A stretch of DNA of 64,000 bases. Origin: Aquariibacter albus. GTDB taxonomy: Bacteria; Pseudomonadota; Gammaproteobacteria; Burkholderiales; Burkholderiaceae_C. Position 1 is the stretch's first letter, and every line of letters begins with the position of its first letter. The stretch covers positions 310,001-374,000 of the forward strand of contig NZ_JACIVI010000001.1 of NCBI RefSeq assembly GCF_014145335.1, in the 5' to 3' direction. The notes beneath the pieces are model-generated. The model ran no database searches, was not told where the DNA came from, and saw only the letters and a list, made by a program, of their open reading frames with translations. Shown here piece after piece: positions 16,008 through 25,348 of this stretch. Made by a program: the position numbers and the translations under genes.

Positions 16008-17717
16008 ATGTCCGGCCTGCTTTCCCTCGGCGTCCGTGCGATGAACGCCAGCCAGACGGCCCTCCAGGTCGCCGGGCACAACATCGCCAATGCGAACACC
16101 GCCGGCTACAGCCGGCAGGACATCCTGCTGCGCGCGACGCCCGGCGCCTTCAGCGGCGCCGGCTACATCGGCAAGGGCGTCGAGGTCGCGGGCGTGAGCC
16201 GGGCCTACGACAGCTATGCCGTCCGCGAGGAGCAGCGCAGCAGCTCGCAGGCGGCGATGGACGAGGCCCGGCTGCAGCAGCTGCAGCAGCTCGACACCCT
16301 GTTCCCGCTGGGCGAGCAGGGCCTGGGCCAGGCGGCGACCCAGCTCTTCAATGCCTTCGTCGACGTGGCCTCGGCGCCGCAGGACCTGTCGGCCCGGCAG
16401 GTCGTGGTGTCGCGGGCGGAGGACTTCGCGGCCCGCGCCCGCGCGGTGGCCGAGCAGCTTGAGCAGATGCAGTCCGGCGTGCGCAGCGACCTGGGCGTGA
16501 TGAGCACCCAGGCCAACCAGGTCATCGATTCCATCGCCCGCGTGAACGGCCTGATCCAGGCCGCCCAGGGGGCCAGCCAGGCCCCCAACGACCTGCTCGA
16601 CCAGCGCGACCAGCTGGTGCGCGATCTCTCGGCCCTGCTGCCCGTGAGCACCGTCGAGACCGACCAGGGCGGCCTGAACGTGATGCTGCCCGGCGGCCAG
16701 GCCCTGGTGATGGGCAGCCAGGCCCGTGCCCTGGAGCTGCGGGTGGACCCGAGCGATGCGCGCCTGCGCCAGGTGGCCCTGGTGGGCAGCGCGGCGCCGC
16801 TGGCCACCAGCCAGCTGGCCGGCGGTCGCCTCGGCGGCGTGCTGCGCTTCCAGAACGAGGATCTGCCCGCCACCCGCAGCCGCTTCGAGGCCCTGGTCTC
16901 GGGCGTCACGGCGGCCGTCAACGCCCAGCAGGCCCTCGGCGTGGCGGTGGACGCGGCCGGCGGCCTGCATCCGGGCGGGCCCTTCTTCGACGACGGCGGC
17001 CAGGGCGCGCTGGGCCTGCAGGTGGCGATGCGCGACCCGCTGGGCGTGGCGGCGGCCGCACCGGTGGCGGCCTCGGCCAGCGCGGCGAACCTCGGTACCG
17101 CCTCGGTCGCCGCGCTGGCCGTGCGCAGCTGGGATGGCGCGAGCCGCCCCCAGGTCGAGCTGGAATTCACCGGCGCGGCCACCGGCACCGCCGCCACCGG
17201 CTACCGCTGGCGGGTCGACGGCGGCGCCTGGACCAGCGAGGCCGGCCTGCCCCAGCCGCTGACGCTGGACTTCCCCGTCGGCGGCGATCCGGACAGCGCC
17301 GCGCTCGGCTGGTCGCTGACCCTGCAGGGGGCCCCCAAGGCCGGCGACCGCTTCACCGTCGCACCGCCCAGCGGCAGCGCTGCCGAGGTGGCCGAAAGCC
17401 TGCGCCACCAGAACGGCAATGCCCTGGCCATGGTCGGCCTGCGCGAGAAGGCCCTGGTCGAGGGCTCGACCGCCGGCAATGCCTATGCCGAGCTGATCGC
17501 CGAGGTCGGCCTGCGCGTCGACAGCGGCCGCACGCTGGCCGAGCTGTCGAGCAGCGCGGCCGAGCAGGCCACGGCCGAGCGCAGCGCGCGCTCGGGCGTG
17601 AACCTGGACGAGGAAGCGGCACGCCTGATCCAGTACCAGCAGGCCTACCAGGCCTCGGCCAAGGTGCTGCAGGTCGCGCAGTCCCTGTTCGACACCCTGT
17701 TGCAGGTTGCCGGCTGA
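16008..17717 (+). CDS. flgK: FlgK, hook-filament junction protein 1
   Basis: A 569-residue junction protein with the N-terminal pattern LSLGVRAMNASQTALQVAGH followed by NIANANTAGYSRQDILLRAT, and the C-terminal coiled coil GVNLDEEAARLIQYQQAYQA. The middle is the variable domain. It is the first filament-side protein added to the hook and a client of FlgN. The gap to flgJ is only 31 bases, so any separate late promoter would have to lie inside flgJ; I did not find a convincing one. Confidence 0.95.
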   Translation: MSGLLSLGVRAMNASQTALQVAGHNIANANTAGYSRQDILLRATPGAFSGAGYIGKGVEVAGVSRAYDSYAVREEQRSSSQAAMDEARLQQLQQLDTLFPLGEQGLGQAATQLFNAFVDVASAPQDLSARQVVVSRAEDFAARARAVAEQLEQMQSGVRSDLGVMSTQANQVIDSIARVNGLIQAAQGASQAPNDLLDQRDQLVRDLSALLPVSTVETDQGGLNVMLPGGQALVMGSQARALELRVDPSDARLRQVALVGSAAPLATSQLAGGRLGGVLRFQNEDLPATRSRFEALVSGVTAAVNAQQALGVAVDAAGGLHPGGPFFDDGGQGALGLQVAMRDPLGVAAAAPVAASASAANLGTASVAALAVRSWDGASRPQVELEFTGAATGTAATGYRWRVDGGAWTSEAGLPQPLTLDFPVGGDPDSAALGWSLTLQGAPKAGDRFTVAPPSGSAAEVAESLRHQNGNALAMVGLREKALVEGSTAGNAYAELIAEVGLRVDSGRTLAELSSSAAEQATAERSARSGVNLDEEAARLIQYQQAYQASAKVLQVAQSLFDTLLQVAG

Positions 17718-17746
17718 GTCCGGCGTCCCGAAGGAAAGCCCACCCC

Positions 17747-18673
17747 ATGCGCCTGACCACCGCCTCCCGCTACGAAGCCGGCATCGGCGAACTGCAACGC
17801 CGCCAGCAGGCCCTGGGCGAGGCCCAGCAGCGCCTCGTCAGCGGCAAGCGCGTGGAGCGTGCCTCCGACGATCCCGTGGCCGCCGCGCGCGCCGAGCGGG
17901 CGAGCGCCAGCTTGGCCATCAGCACCGCCAGCCTGCGCGCGCTCGACGCCAGCCGCACCCACCTGACGCTCAGCGAAAGCACGCTCGGCCAGTCCGCCGA
18001 GCTGCTGCAGCAGGCCCGCGACCTGGTGGTGAACGCCGGCAACGGCGCCTACACCGACGCCGAGCGCGCCACCCTGGGCGACAGCCTGCGCGGCCTGCGC
18101 GAGCAGCTGCTGAACCTGGCCAACCGCGGTGACGGCAACGGCAGCTACCTGTTCGGCGGCCAGGGCTCGGCAGGCGAGCCCTTTGTCGAGGGGGCTGGCG
18201 GCGTCAGCTACCGCGGCACGCCGGGCGACACCCAGCTGGCGGTGGGCGAGGCCCGCCTGACCTCGGCCGTCGACGGCGACCGCACCTGGACGGCGGTGCC
18301 CGACCGCGGCGGCGCGACGATCAATGTCTTCGATGCCCTGGCCGCGATGGCCGATGCCCTGCAGACCCCCGGCCGCAGCAGCGCGACGATCGCCGCGTCC
18401 AACACCGAGGCCCTGCGCGTGATCGACCGCGTGCTGGTCCAGCAGGGCCGCGAGCGCAGCGCGGCCGGCGAGGCCCTGAACCGGCTCGAGGGCATCGAGA
18501 GCCGCCTCGGCCAGCAGCAGCTCGATGCGCAGCAGGTGCAGTCCGACGCGACCGATCTCGACATGGTGGCCGCGATCTCCGACTTCCAGAACCAGCAGAC
18601 CGGCTACAACGCCGCGCTGCAGGCCTATGCCCAGGTGCAGCGCCTGAGCCTCTTCGATTACCTGAAGGGCTGA
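17747..18673 (+). CDS. flgL: FlgL, hook-filament junction protein 3
   Basis: A 308-residue flagellin-like junction protein. It has the N-terminal helix MRLTTASRYEAGIGELQRRQ, the conserved RLVSGKRVERASDDPVAAAR, and the C-terminal SDATDLDMVAAISDFQNQQT. It sits between FlgK and the flagellin filament. It is the last structural flagellar gene in the window; flagellin and export genes must lie elsewhere in the genome. Confidence 0.95.
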   Translation: MRLTTASRYEAGIGELQRRQQALGEAQQRLVSGKRVERASDDPVAAARAERASASLAISTASLRALDASRTHLTLSESTLGQSAELLQQARDLVVNAGNGAYTDAERATLGDSLRGLREQLLNLANRGDGNGSYLFGGQGSAGEPFVEGAGGVSYRGTPGDTQLAVGEARLTSAVDGDRTWTAVPDRGGATINVFDALAAMADALQTPGRSSATIAASNTEALRVIDRVLVQQGRERSAAGEALNRLEGIESRLGQQQLDAQQVQSDATDLDMVAAISDFQNQQTGYNAALQAYAQVQRLSLFDYLKG

Positions 18674-18767
18674 AGCCCGGAAGCGGGTGGCTGAAGCCGG
18701 CCATTCCGCGGTTTTCCGGCAGGCACCGCTCCGGACAATGGGGCTTCGACACCCGCCCTGCTGACCT

Positions 18768-19979
18768 GTGAGCTCCTCCATCCTCGCCCGCGTCGCGCTG
18801 GGCTACGCCCCGATGATCGACCGCCAGCGCGCGGTGATCGCGACCCGGCTCACGCTCTTCCCCCTGCGGCCCGGCGAGCCCCTGGCCGCCGGCGAGCTGC
18901 TCGATGCCCTGGCCGGGGTCTGGCCGGAGGGGGCGGGCGAGGTCTCGCTCAACATCCTCAGCGAGAGCCTGCTGCACGACCTGATGGCCGCGCAGCCAGC
19001 CCGCCACCTGGGCGTGGAGGTGCCGGCCTTCATGGCGGCCGACCCGGCCCACACCGCGGTCATCGCCGCGCTGGCCGCACGCGGCAATGCCCTGCTGATC
19101 AAGGGCCGGCCGTCGCGCGAGCTGCCCCGCGAGCTGCTGCCCTGCTTCCGCCAGTCCATCATCGACCTGGGCGAGGACCGCCGGCTCAAGGAGTCGGCCG
19201 GCCAGCCCAGCCCGGTGCCGCGCAGCATCGGCTTCGTCCAGTCCGGCATCCACACCCTGGCCGAGATGGAGGCCAGCTTTGCCCGCGGCGCCGTGGCCGT
19301 GCTGGGCTGGCCTTTCCAGGACGCCCTGGCCCGCCGCCACCGGCCGGCCGACCGGGCAGCCGGCCAGCCCTCCGCCGAACTGGGCGTGATCATGGAAATG
19401 ATGCGGCAGCTGCAGTCCGGCGCCTCGGTCGAGACGCTCGAATCGACGCTGAGCCAGGACCCGCGCCTGGCCTTCCGCCTGCTGCGCTACCTGAACTCGC
19501 CGGCCTTCGGCCTGGCGGTGGAGGTGGGTTCCTTCCGCCACGCCCTGATGCTGCTGGGCACCCAGCGCCTGCAGCGCTGGCTGGCCCTGCTGCTGGCCAC
19601 CGCCAGCGAGGACCTGAACCTGCGCCCGCTGATGTTCGCCGCCGTGCGCCGCGGCCTGCTGATGGAGGAGCTGCTGCAGCGCAGTGGCTACGAGGAACTG
19701 GCCGGCGAATGCTTCATCTGCGGCGTGTTCTCCCTGCTCGACCAGTTGCTCGACCAGCCCTTCGAGGCCCTGTTCCGCAGCCTGCCCGTGCCCGACCGCG
19801 TGCGCCAGGCCCTGGTCGAGGGCCAGGGGCCCTGCATGCCCTACCTGCGCCTGGTGCAGGCGGTGGAGGGGGATGATCTGGATCCGATCCGCGAGGCTTT
19901 CGCCTCGCTCTTCAGCTACGCTGGTGAAACCAACGAAGCCTTGCTGGCGGCCCTGGCCCGGGCCACCAGCCTGCGCTGA
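18768..19979 (+). CDS. Degenerate EAL-HDOD signalling protein (YuxH type)
   Basis: A 403-residue protein with a GTG start. Residues 1-200 have the layout of a YuxH-like EAL domain (LARVALGYAPMIDRQRAVIA, LTLFPLRPG), but the catalytic signatures EALxR and DDFGTG are absent, so it should not hydrolyse c-di-GMP. Residues about 205-400 form an HDOD domain (GVIMEMMRQLQSGASVETLE, QDPRLAFRLLRYLNSPAFGL, SFRHALMLLGTQRLQRWL). Proteins of this architecture act as signalling adaptors or c-di-GMP sensors in several bacteria. It follows flgL and is co-oriented with three further signalling genes, suggesting a role in motility control (inference). Confidence 0.85.
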   Translation: MSSSILARVALGYAPMIDRQRAVIATRLTLFPLRPGEPLAAGELLDALAGVWPEGAGEVSLNILSESLLHDLMAAQPARHLGVEVPAFMAADPAHTAVIAALAARGNALLIKGRPSRELPRELLPCFRQSIIDLGEDRRLKESAGQPSPVPRSIGFVQSGIHTLAEMEASFARGAVAVLGWPFQDALARRHRPADRAAGQPSAELGVIMEMMRQLQSGASVETLESTLSQDPRLAFRLLRYLNSPAFGLAVEVGSFRHALMLLGTQRLQRWLALLLATASEDLNLRPLMFAAVRRGLLMEELLQRSGYEELAGECFICGVFSLLDQLLDQPFEALFRSLPVPDRVRQALVEGQGPCMPYLRLVQAVEGDDLDPIREAFASLFSYAGETNEALLAALARATSLR

Positions 19980-19992
19980 ATCCCTGCCGACC

Positions 19993-20376
19993 GTGACCGC
20001 CGAACGCTCGCCCGCAAGAGGCCCCCTGCTCGACCCCGACGCCCTCGCCCAGCTCCGCGCGCTGGATCCCCAGGGGCGCCATGGCCTGCTGCCGCGGGTT
20101 GCCGGCCTCTTCGAGGCCTCGCTGGCCAGCCTGCTGCCGCAGCTCGACGCGGCCGAGGCGGCCGGTGATCTGGCGGTCGTCCGGCATGTGACCCACACCC
20201 TCAAGTCCTCCAGCGCCAGCCTGGGTGCCCTGGCCCTGTCGCGCTGCTGCGCGGAGGCCGAGCGCCTGGCGCGCGAGGAGCGTCGCGAGGGCCTGCCCGA
20301 GCTGCTCGACCGCCTGCGGGCCGAGCTAGGCCATGTGCGTCCGGCGATCGCCGCACTGGGCCAGCCCGGCGCCTGA
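19993..20376 (+). CDS. HPt-domain phosphotransfer protein
   Basis: A 127-residue protein with a GTG start 13 bases after the previous stop. The HPt signature VTHTLKSSSASLGALALS gives phospho-accepting His68. The helical bundle around it (RHGLLPRVAGLFEASLASLL and AEAERLAREERREGLPELLD) matches single-domain HPt proteins. It sits directly upstream of a gene with a receiver domain, so phosphorelay between the two is a reasonable inference. No hybrid histidine kinase is encoded in the window. Confidence 0.85.
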   Translation: MTAERSPARGPLLDPDALAQLRALDPQGRHGLLPRVAGLFEASLASLLPQLDAAEAAGDLAVVRHVTHTLKSSSASLGALALSRCCAEAERLAREERREGLPELLDRLRAELGHVRPAIAALGQPGA

Positions 20377-20394
20377 AACCCGCCGCTGCCGCGC

Positions 20395-22635
20395 ATGCCC
20401 TTCAGCATCCGACTCGATCACGAGCCCGTCGATCCGCCGCAGCTGCTGCTGATCGACGACGACGCCGTCGCCCGGCTGCTGACCGCCACTGCGCTGCGTC
20501 AGCATGGCTTCGAGGTCACGGTGGTCGAAAGCGGGCCCGAGGCCCTGGCCCTGCTCGAGCGCTGGCGGCCCGATCTGATCGTGCTGGACGCGCTGATGCC
20601 CGGCCAGGACGGCTTCGAGACCTGCCGCCTGCTGCGCGCCCGGCCTGGCCTGGCGGCGCTGCCGGTGCTGATGCTGACGGGTCTGGACGACGAGGCCTCG
20701 ATCGAGCAGGCCTACCGCGCCGGCGCCACCGACTTCTTCCTCAAGTCCAGCCGCTGGGCGATGCTCGTCGGCCGCCTGCGCCATCTGCTGCGCGCGGCCC
20801 GCGTGCGCGACGAGCTTGAGCGCAAGCGCAGCGAGCTGGCCCGTGCCCAGCAGATCGCCCGCATCGGCAGCGTGGCCTGGCGCCCCGGCCGCTTCGGCCT
20901 GGATTGCACGGCCGAGGCGCTGCATGTGCTGGGCCTGCCCAGCGGCAGCCGCCTGGGCCTGCGGCAGGTGCTGCGGCGCCTTGAGCCCGTGGCCCGCCGG
21001 GCCCTGCTGGCCCAGCTGCGCGAGGCCCTGGCCGGCCGCGAGCCGATGACGCTGGACCTGCGCCTGGCGCGCGACGGCGGTCCCGAGCTGCTGCTGCAGG
21101 TCGAGGTGGAGCCGCAGTTCGATCCGCGTGGCCAGCTCAGCGGCTACACCGGCATCGTGCAGGACGTCGGCGAGCGCCGCGCCGCCGAGGACCGCATCCA
21201 CCAACTGGCCCATTTCGACGCCCTGACCGGCCTCCCGAACCGCCGCGAGCTGATCGCCCGGGCCGAGCGTGCGATCGATGCCGGTCGCCGCGAGGGCGAG
21301 GCCCTGGCCGTGCTGCTGATCGGGCTGGACCGCGTCAAGCTGGTCAACGACACCCTGGGCCATGCGGCGGGTGACGAGCTGCTGCGCCGCGTCGCCTTCC
21401 GCCTGCAGACTTGCGTGCGGCACGGCGCGCTTGGGGTCGACCCGCCCGAGGGTTCACGGCCCGCCACCCGCCACGACGACCTGCTCGGCCGTCTGGGCGG
21501 CGACGAATTCGTGGTGCTGCTCAATGGCACCGGCCGCGAGCGTGACGCCTGCGCGGTCGCCCAGCGCCTGCAGGACGCCCTGCGCGCCCCGCTGAGCCTG
21601 GCCGGCCAGGATGTCTTCATCACCGCCAGCATCGGCGTGGCCCTGTTCCCCCGCGATGGCGCCTCCGTCCCCGAGCTGCTGCGCCATGCCGACGCGGCGA
21701 TGCGCGCGACCAAGGAGGCCGGCCGCAATGCGGTGACGCTCTACCACCCCACCCTGGCCGGCGGCGGCCGCGAGCAGCTGCAGACCGAGACGGCCCTGCA
21801 CATGGCCCTGTCGCGCGGCGAGCTGGTGCTGCACTACCAGCCCAAGATCGATCTGCGCAGCGGCCGGGTGGCCGGGGTCGAGGCCCTGATGCGCTGGCAG
21901 CGCGGCGACCGTCTGGTGCCGCCCGGCGACTTCATCCCGCTGGCCGAGGAAACCGGCCTGATCGTGCCCATGAGCGAATGGGCCCTGCGCGAAGCCGCCC
22001 GCCAGGCCGCGGCCTGGCGGGGCCTGGCGGGCCTGGACGGCCCCATCGCGGTCAATCTGCCGAGCCGCCTGTTCGAGTGCAGCGACCTGATCGCCACCCT
22101 CGGCAGCGCGGCCGAGGCGGCCGGCGTGCCCGCCGGCGCCGTGCAGATCGAGATCACCGAGACCGGCCTGATGAAGAACCTGCAGACCGTCATCCCGACC
22201 CTGCACCGCCTGCACGCCATCGGCGTCGGCCTGGCCATCGACGACTTCGGCACCGGCTACTCCTCCCTGGCCTACCTGACCACGCTGCCGATCGACGAGC
22301 TGAAGATCGACCGCAGCTTCATCCGCGACCTCGGCGTCACGCCGCAGAGTGCCGCGGTCGTCGGGGCGATCGTCGCGCTGGCCCGCACGCTCTCGCTGCG
22401 CGTGGTGGCCGAAGGCGTCGAGACGCTGGGCCAGCTGGAGGCGCTGCTGGACCTGGGCTGCGACAGCGCCCAGGGCTATCTGATGGCCCGGCCGATGGCG
22501 GCCGCGGCCCTGCAGGCCTGGGTGGCCGGTCTGACGGCGGGTGATCAGCCCTGGCAGCAGACCATCGCCCCGCAGGCCGCGCCGCGCCGGCTGCCTTCCG
22601 TCCGGCCGCGCAGCCCGGGCGCCCATCCCGGATGA
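20395..22635 (+). CDS. Response regulator with REC-PAS-GGDEF-EAL domains
   Basis: A 746-residue c-di-GMP enzyme. The receiver domain (about 15-135) has phospho-acceptor Asp65 in LIVLDALMPG. A PAS-like segment (about 148-262, IARIGSVAWRPGRF) follows. The GGDEF domain (about 270-455) keeps DALTGLPNRR, LVNDTLGH and GGDEF at 368-372, with an RxxD inhibitory site at 359-362. The EAL domain (from about 465) keeps EALMRW (496-501) and DDFGTGYSSLAYL. Both catalytic halves look intact, so it could make and degrade c-di-GMP. It lies next to an HPt gene, its probable phosphodonor. Confidence 0.93.
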   Translation: MPFSIRLDHEPVDPPQLLLIDDDAVARLLTATALRQHGFEVTVVESGPEALALLERWRPDLIVLDALMPGQDGFETCRLLRARPGLAALPVLMLTGLDDEASIEQAYRAGATDFFLKSSRWAMLVGRLRHLLRAARVRDELERKRSELARAQQIARIGSVAWRPGRFGLDCTAEALHVLGLPSGSRLGLRQVLRRLEPVARRALLAQLREALAGREPMTLDLRLARDGGPELLLQVEVEPQFDPRGQLSGYTGIVQDVGERRAAEDRIHQLAHFDALTGLPNRRELIARAERAIDAGRREGEALAVLLIGLDRVKLVNDTLGHAAGDELLRRVAFRLQTCVRHGALGVDPPEGSRPATRHDDLLGRLGGDEFVVLLNGTGRERDACAVAQRLQDALRAPLSLAGQDVFITASIGVALFPRDGASVPELLRHADAAMRATKEAGRNAVTLYHPTLAGGGREQLQTETALHMALSRGELVLHYQPKIDLRSGRVAGVEALMRWQRGDRLVPPGDFIPLAEETGLIVPMSEWALREAARQAAAWRGLAGLDGPIAVNLPSRLFECSDLIATLGSAAEAAGVPAGAVQIEITETGLMKNLQTVIPTLHRLHAIGVGLAIDDFGTGYSSLAYLTTLPIDELKIDRSFIRDLGVTPQSAAVVGAIVALARTLSLRVVAEGVETLGQLEALLDLGCDSAQGYLMARPMAAAALQAWVAGLTAGDQPWQQTIAPQAAPRRLPSVRPRSPGAHPG

Positions 22636-24464
22636 ACGCGCCCGAGCCCCGCCCGGAGGCCGCGGCCTCGGTTGCGGTGCGGGCCAAGGCCACCTTGCGC
22701 CGTCTGGCCCTGGAACGCCTGGAACCCACCCCCGAGAACTACGCCCGCGCCTATGCCGCCGAATCCGGCCAGCAGCCCCCGGAGCCGGCCCGCGCCGAAG
22801 GCCCGGACGGCGAGGCCTGGGCCGGCCTGATCGAACGCACCCTGCGCGCGCTGGAGCGCTCCGACCGCGGCTGGACCGTCGCCCGCCGCAAGGACAGCCT
22901 GCAGCGCGTGCTCGGCGGCAGCCGCAAGGACGCCGCTCGCCTGCACCAGCGCCTGACCCAGTTGCTGGCCCGCTGGGACGAGGCGCCGGCCGAGGCCGAC
23001 GAGCCCCCCGGCCCGCGCGAGGCCGAGCCCGCCGCCCGGCCGGGCGCCGAGCCGGCGAGGCCGCTTGAGGCCCCCATCGCCCAGGGCCAGCCGGCCGGAA
23101 CCCCCCCGGCGGCGCCGCAGCACGCCCTCGCCCCCACCGCCGGACCGCAAGCCGCCGCGGACCCGCCCGCGCGGCCCCAGGCCGCCGATCCACCCGCCGC
23201 CTGGCCGGCCCTGGTCGACAGCCTGGCCGCCTCGCTCGACGCCGCCTTGCCGGCTGACGATGCCAGCGCCCGTGCCCTGGCCGAGCGCCTGCAGCGGCGC
23301 CTGCAGGCCGCTCGCCCGCCCGATGCCGCCTCGGCTGGCGAGGTGGCCCTGCTCTGCGAGGAAGCGCGTCGCCTGATCGCCCACCGCCTGCACGGCCACG
23401 AGGTGCTCACCCGCCTCTGCCGCGGCCTGAGTGAGAGCCTGATCGAGCTGGCCGAGGACGAGAGCTGGGCCCGTGGCCAGGCCCAGGCCATGCGCCAGCA
23501 GTTCGAGACCGGCCTGGCCGCGCGCGGCCTGCGCCAGCTCGACGAGATGCTGGCCACCACCCGCGCCTGCCAGCAGCGCCTGCAAGGCGAGCGCCGCGCC
23601 GCGCGCGAGGCGCTGAAGGCCTCGATCCGGCAGATGCTCAGCGACCTGGCCAGCCTGGGCCAGACCTCCGGCCGCTATGCCGACAGCCTGGACCGCCATG
23701 CCGAGGCCATCGCCGCCGCCGACACCCTGGACGGCCTGGCCGGCCGGGTGCGCGAGATGGTGGCCGAAAGCCGCGCCGTGCAGTCCCTCGTCGCGCAGAC
23801 CCGCGACCGCCTGCAGGCCGAGCAGGCCCGCGCCGAGGCCATGCAGGACCGCGTGCGCACGCTGGAGGACGAGATCCGCCGCCTCGACGACGAGGTCTCC
23901 ACCGACCCGCTGACCCAGATTGCCAACCGCCGCGGCCTGATGCGCGCCTTCGACAGCGAGTGCGTGCGCCTGGCTCGTGCCGCCGACGAGGCCGCGGCCG
24001 GCCCTCCGGCCGGTGCCCCGACCGAGATCGCAGACGGCGCCCTGACCGAGCTCCCGGCCGGCCCACCGCCGCTGGCCGTGGCCCTGCTCGACATCGACAA
24101 CTTCAAGCGCCTGAACGACCGCCTCGGCCATGCCAGCGGCGATGCCGCCCTGCAGTTCCTCGCCCGCCACGTCACCCGCGCGCTGCGCCCGCAGGACACC
24201 CTGGCCCGCTACGGCGGCGAGGAGTTCGTCGTGCTCCTGCCCGCCACCCCGGTCGACGAGGCCCAGCGCGTGCTCAGCCGCCTGCAGCGCCTGCTGAGCG
24301 CCGAGCTGTTCACCCGGGACGGCCCCGAGCGCATCTTCGTCACCTTCTCCGCCGGCGTGACCGCCCACCGCCCCGGCGACCCGCTGGACGCCGCCCTGGC
24401 CCGGGCCGATGTGGCGCTCTACGAGGCCAAGCGGACGGGGAAGAACCGGACCTGTCTAGGGTAA
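22632..24464 (+). CDS. Diguanylate cyclase (GGEEF) with long coiled-coil N-terminus
   Basis: A 610-residue protein overlapping the previous gene by ATGA. The N-terminus (TLRRLALERLEPTPENYARA) is a leader I recall from other diguanylate cyclases. A Pro/Ala-rich stretch follows, then a long helical region predicted as coiled coil (about 330-425). The C-terminal GGDEF domain has DPLTQIANRRGLMRAF, DIDNFKRLNDRLGHASGD and YGGEEFVVLLPA near residue 527, with RPQD as an RxxD inhibitory site. It should synthesise c-di-GMP. No membrane segment is visible, so it is cytoplasmic. It ends the signalling group placed behind the flagellar cluster. Confidence 0.9.
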   Translation: MNAPEPRPEAAASVAVRAKATLRRLALERLEPTPENYARAYAAESGQQPPEPARAEGPDGEAWAGLIERTLRALERSDRGWTVARRKDSLQRVLGGSRKDAARLHQRLTQLLARWDEAPAEADEPPGPREAEPAARPGAEPARPLEAPIAQGQPAGTPPAAPQHALAPTAGPQAAADPPARPQAADPPAAWPALVDSLAASLDAALPADDASARALAERLQRRLQAARPPDAASAGEVALLCEEARRLIAHRLHGHEVLTRLCRGLSESLIELAEDESWARGQAQAMRQQFETGLAARGLRQLDEMLATTRACQQRLQGERRAAREALKASIRQMLSDLASLGQTSGRYADSLDRHAEAIAAADTLDGLAGRVREMVAESRAVQSLVAQTRDRLQAEQARAEAMQDRVRTLEDEIRRLDDEVSTDPLTQIANRRGLMRAFDSECVRLARAADEAAAGPPAGAPTEIADGALTELPAGPPPLAVALLDIDNFKRLNDRLGHASGDAALQFLARHVTRALRPQDTLARYGGEEFVVLLPATPVDEAQRVLSRLQRLLSAELFTRDGPERIFVTFSAGVTAHRPGDPLDAALARADVALYEAKRTGKNRTCLG

Positions 24465-24527
24465 GCGACCCGCAGTTTACGACGCCTCAGATGATATATT
24501 GGCATCTTACTCATAACATAACACGCC

Positions 24528-25325
24528 ATGTCCGCCCGCTCTAGCCGCCGCACAACGCTTTCTGTGATGATGATTGTTCGCGATGAGGGTGACCGAATCG
24601 AGGCTAGCTTGCAGTCGGTAGTTGGCTGGGCAAGTGAAATCATCGTGCTGGACAGTGGCAGCACCGACGGCACGATCGACATCGTCAGCCGTTACACTGA
24701 TAAGCTATGGGTTACCGACTGGCCAGGCTACGGTCCTCAGCGTAACCGCGCGCTCAACCACTGCAGTGGCGATTGGGTTCTTTCGATCGACGCTGATGAG
24801 GTGGTTACACCGGAATTGCGCGACGAGATCGATCGTGTGCTCGACGAGTCGGGATGCGATTTCACTGTGCTTAAAATGCCGTGGAAGACCTTTCTTTTCG
24901 GGCGCCCTCTGAAACATGGGCGCTACACCTCGCCACAGGCCAAGCTCTTCCGTCGCGAGGGCGCGCGCTACCGTGACCACCAGGTGCATGAATCTCTAAT
25001 GATGCCGCGTCGCAAGGAGCGTGTTCTCAATGCGCCGCTGGAGCACTACTCATGGCGCAACTACCAGCACGTGCAGGAAAAGCACCTCAAGTACGGCTGC
25101 TTGCTCGCTGCTCAGAAGTTCGCTAACGGTCGTCGTGGCTCTTTGGCGTACGCCGCGTTACGCTTTGGAATCGACTTCCTGCAGCAGTACTTGGTGCGGG
25201 GCGGTTTTCTTGACGGAAGCCGTGGATTTCTGATGGCTGTAATCTTAGGGCAGTACGCGTTTCATAAGTATGCGGCGCTCTGGGCGTTGGAGGCGGAGAA
25301 TACGATGTCCTCACGTAAGCCATGA
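24528..25325 (+). CDS. Family 2 glycosyltransferase, LPS core (WaaE/KdtX-like)
   Basis: A 265-residue GT2 enzyme with the N-terminal nucleotide-binding fold SVMMIVRDEGDRIEASLQSV, DSGSTDGT, and the metal-binding motif SIDADEVV. The RDHQVHESL and APLEHYSWRNYQHVQEKH motifs are characteristic of WaaE-type enzymes that add a glucose branch to the heptose core of LPS. Its 63-base upstream gap and the gene itself are less GC-rich than the neighbours. The TGA overlaps a possible ATG at 25322. Confidence 0.85.
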   Translation: MSARSSRRTTLSVMMIVRDEGDRIEASLQSVVGWASEIIVLDSGSTDGTIDIVSRYTDKLWVTDWPGYGPQRNRALNHCSGDWVLSIDADEVVTPELRDEIDRVLDESGCDFTVLKMPWKTFLFGRPLKHGRYTSPQAKLFRREGARYRDHQVHESLMMPRRKERVLNAPLEHYSWRNYQHVQEKHLKYGCLLAAQKFANGRRGSLAYAALRFGIDFLQQYLVRGGFLDGSRGFLMAVILGQYAFHKYAALWALEAENTMSSRKP

Positions 25326-25348
25326 TCTTCGCCATGGAGAGTAGCCCG

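Noticed and set aside
18674-18767. Terminator after flgL
   Set aside because: GCCGG and CCGGC repeats are present but distant and not followed by T residues; separation of flgL from the signalling genes cannot be shown.
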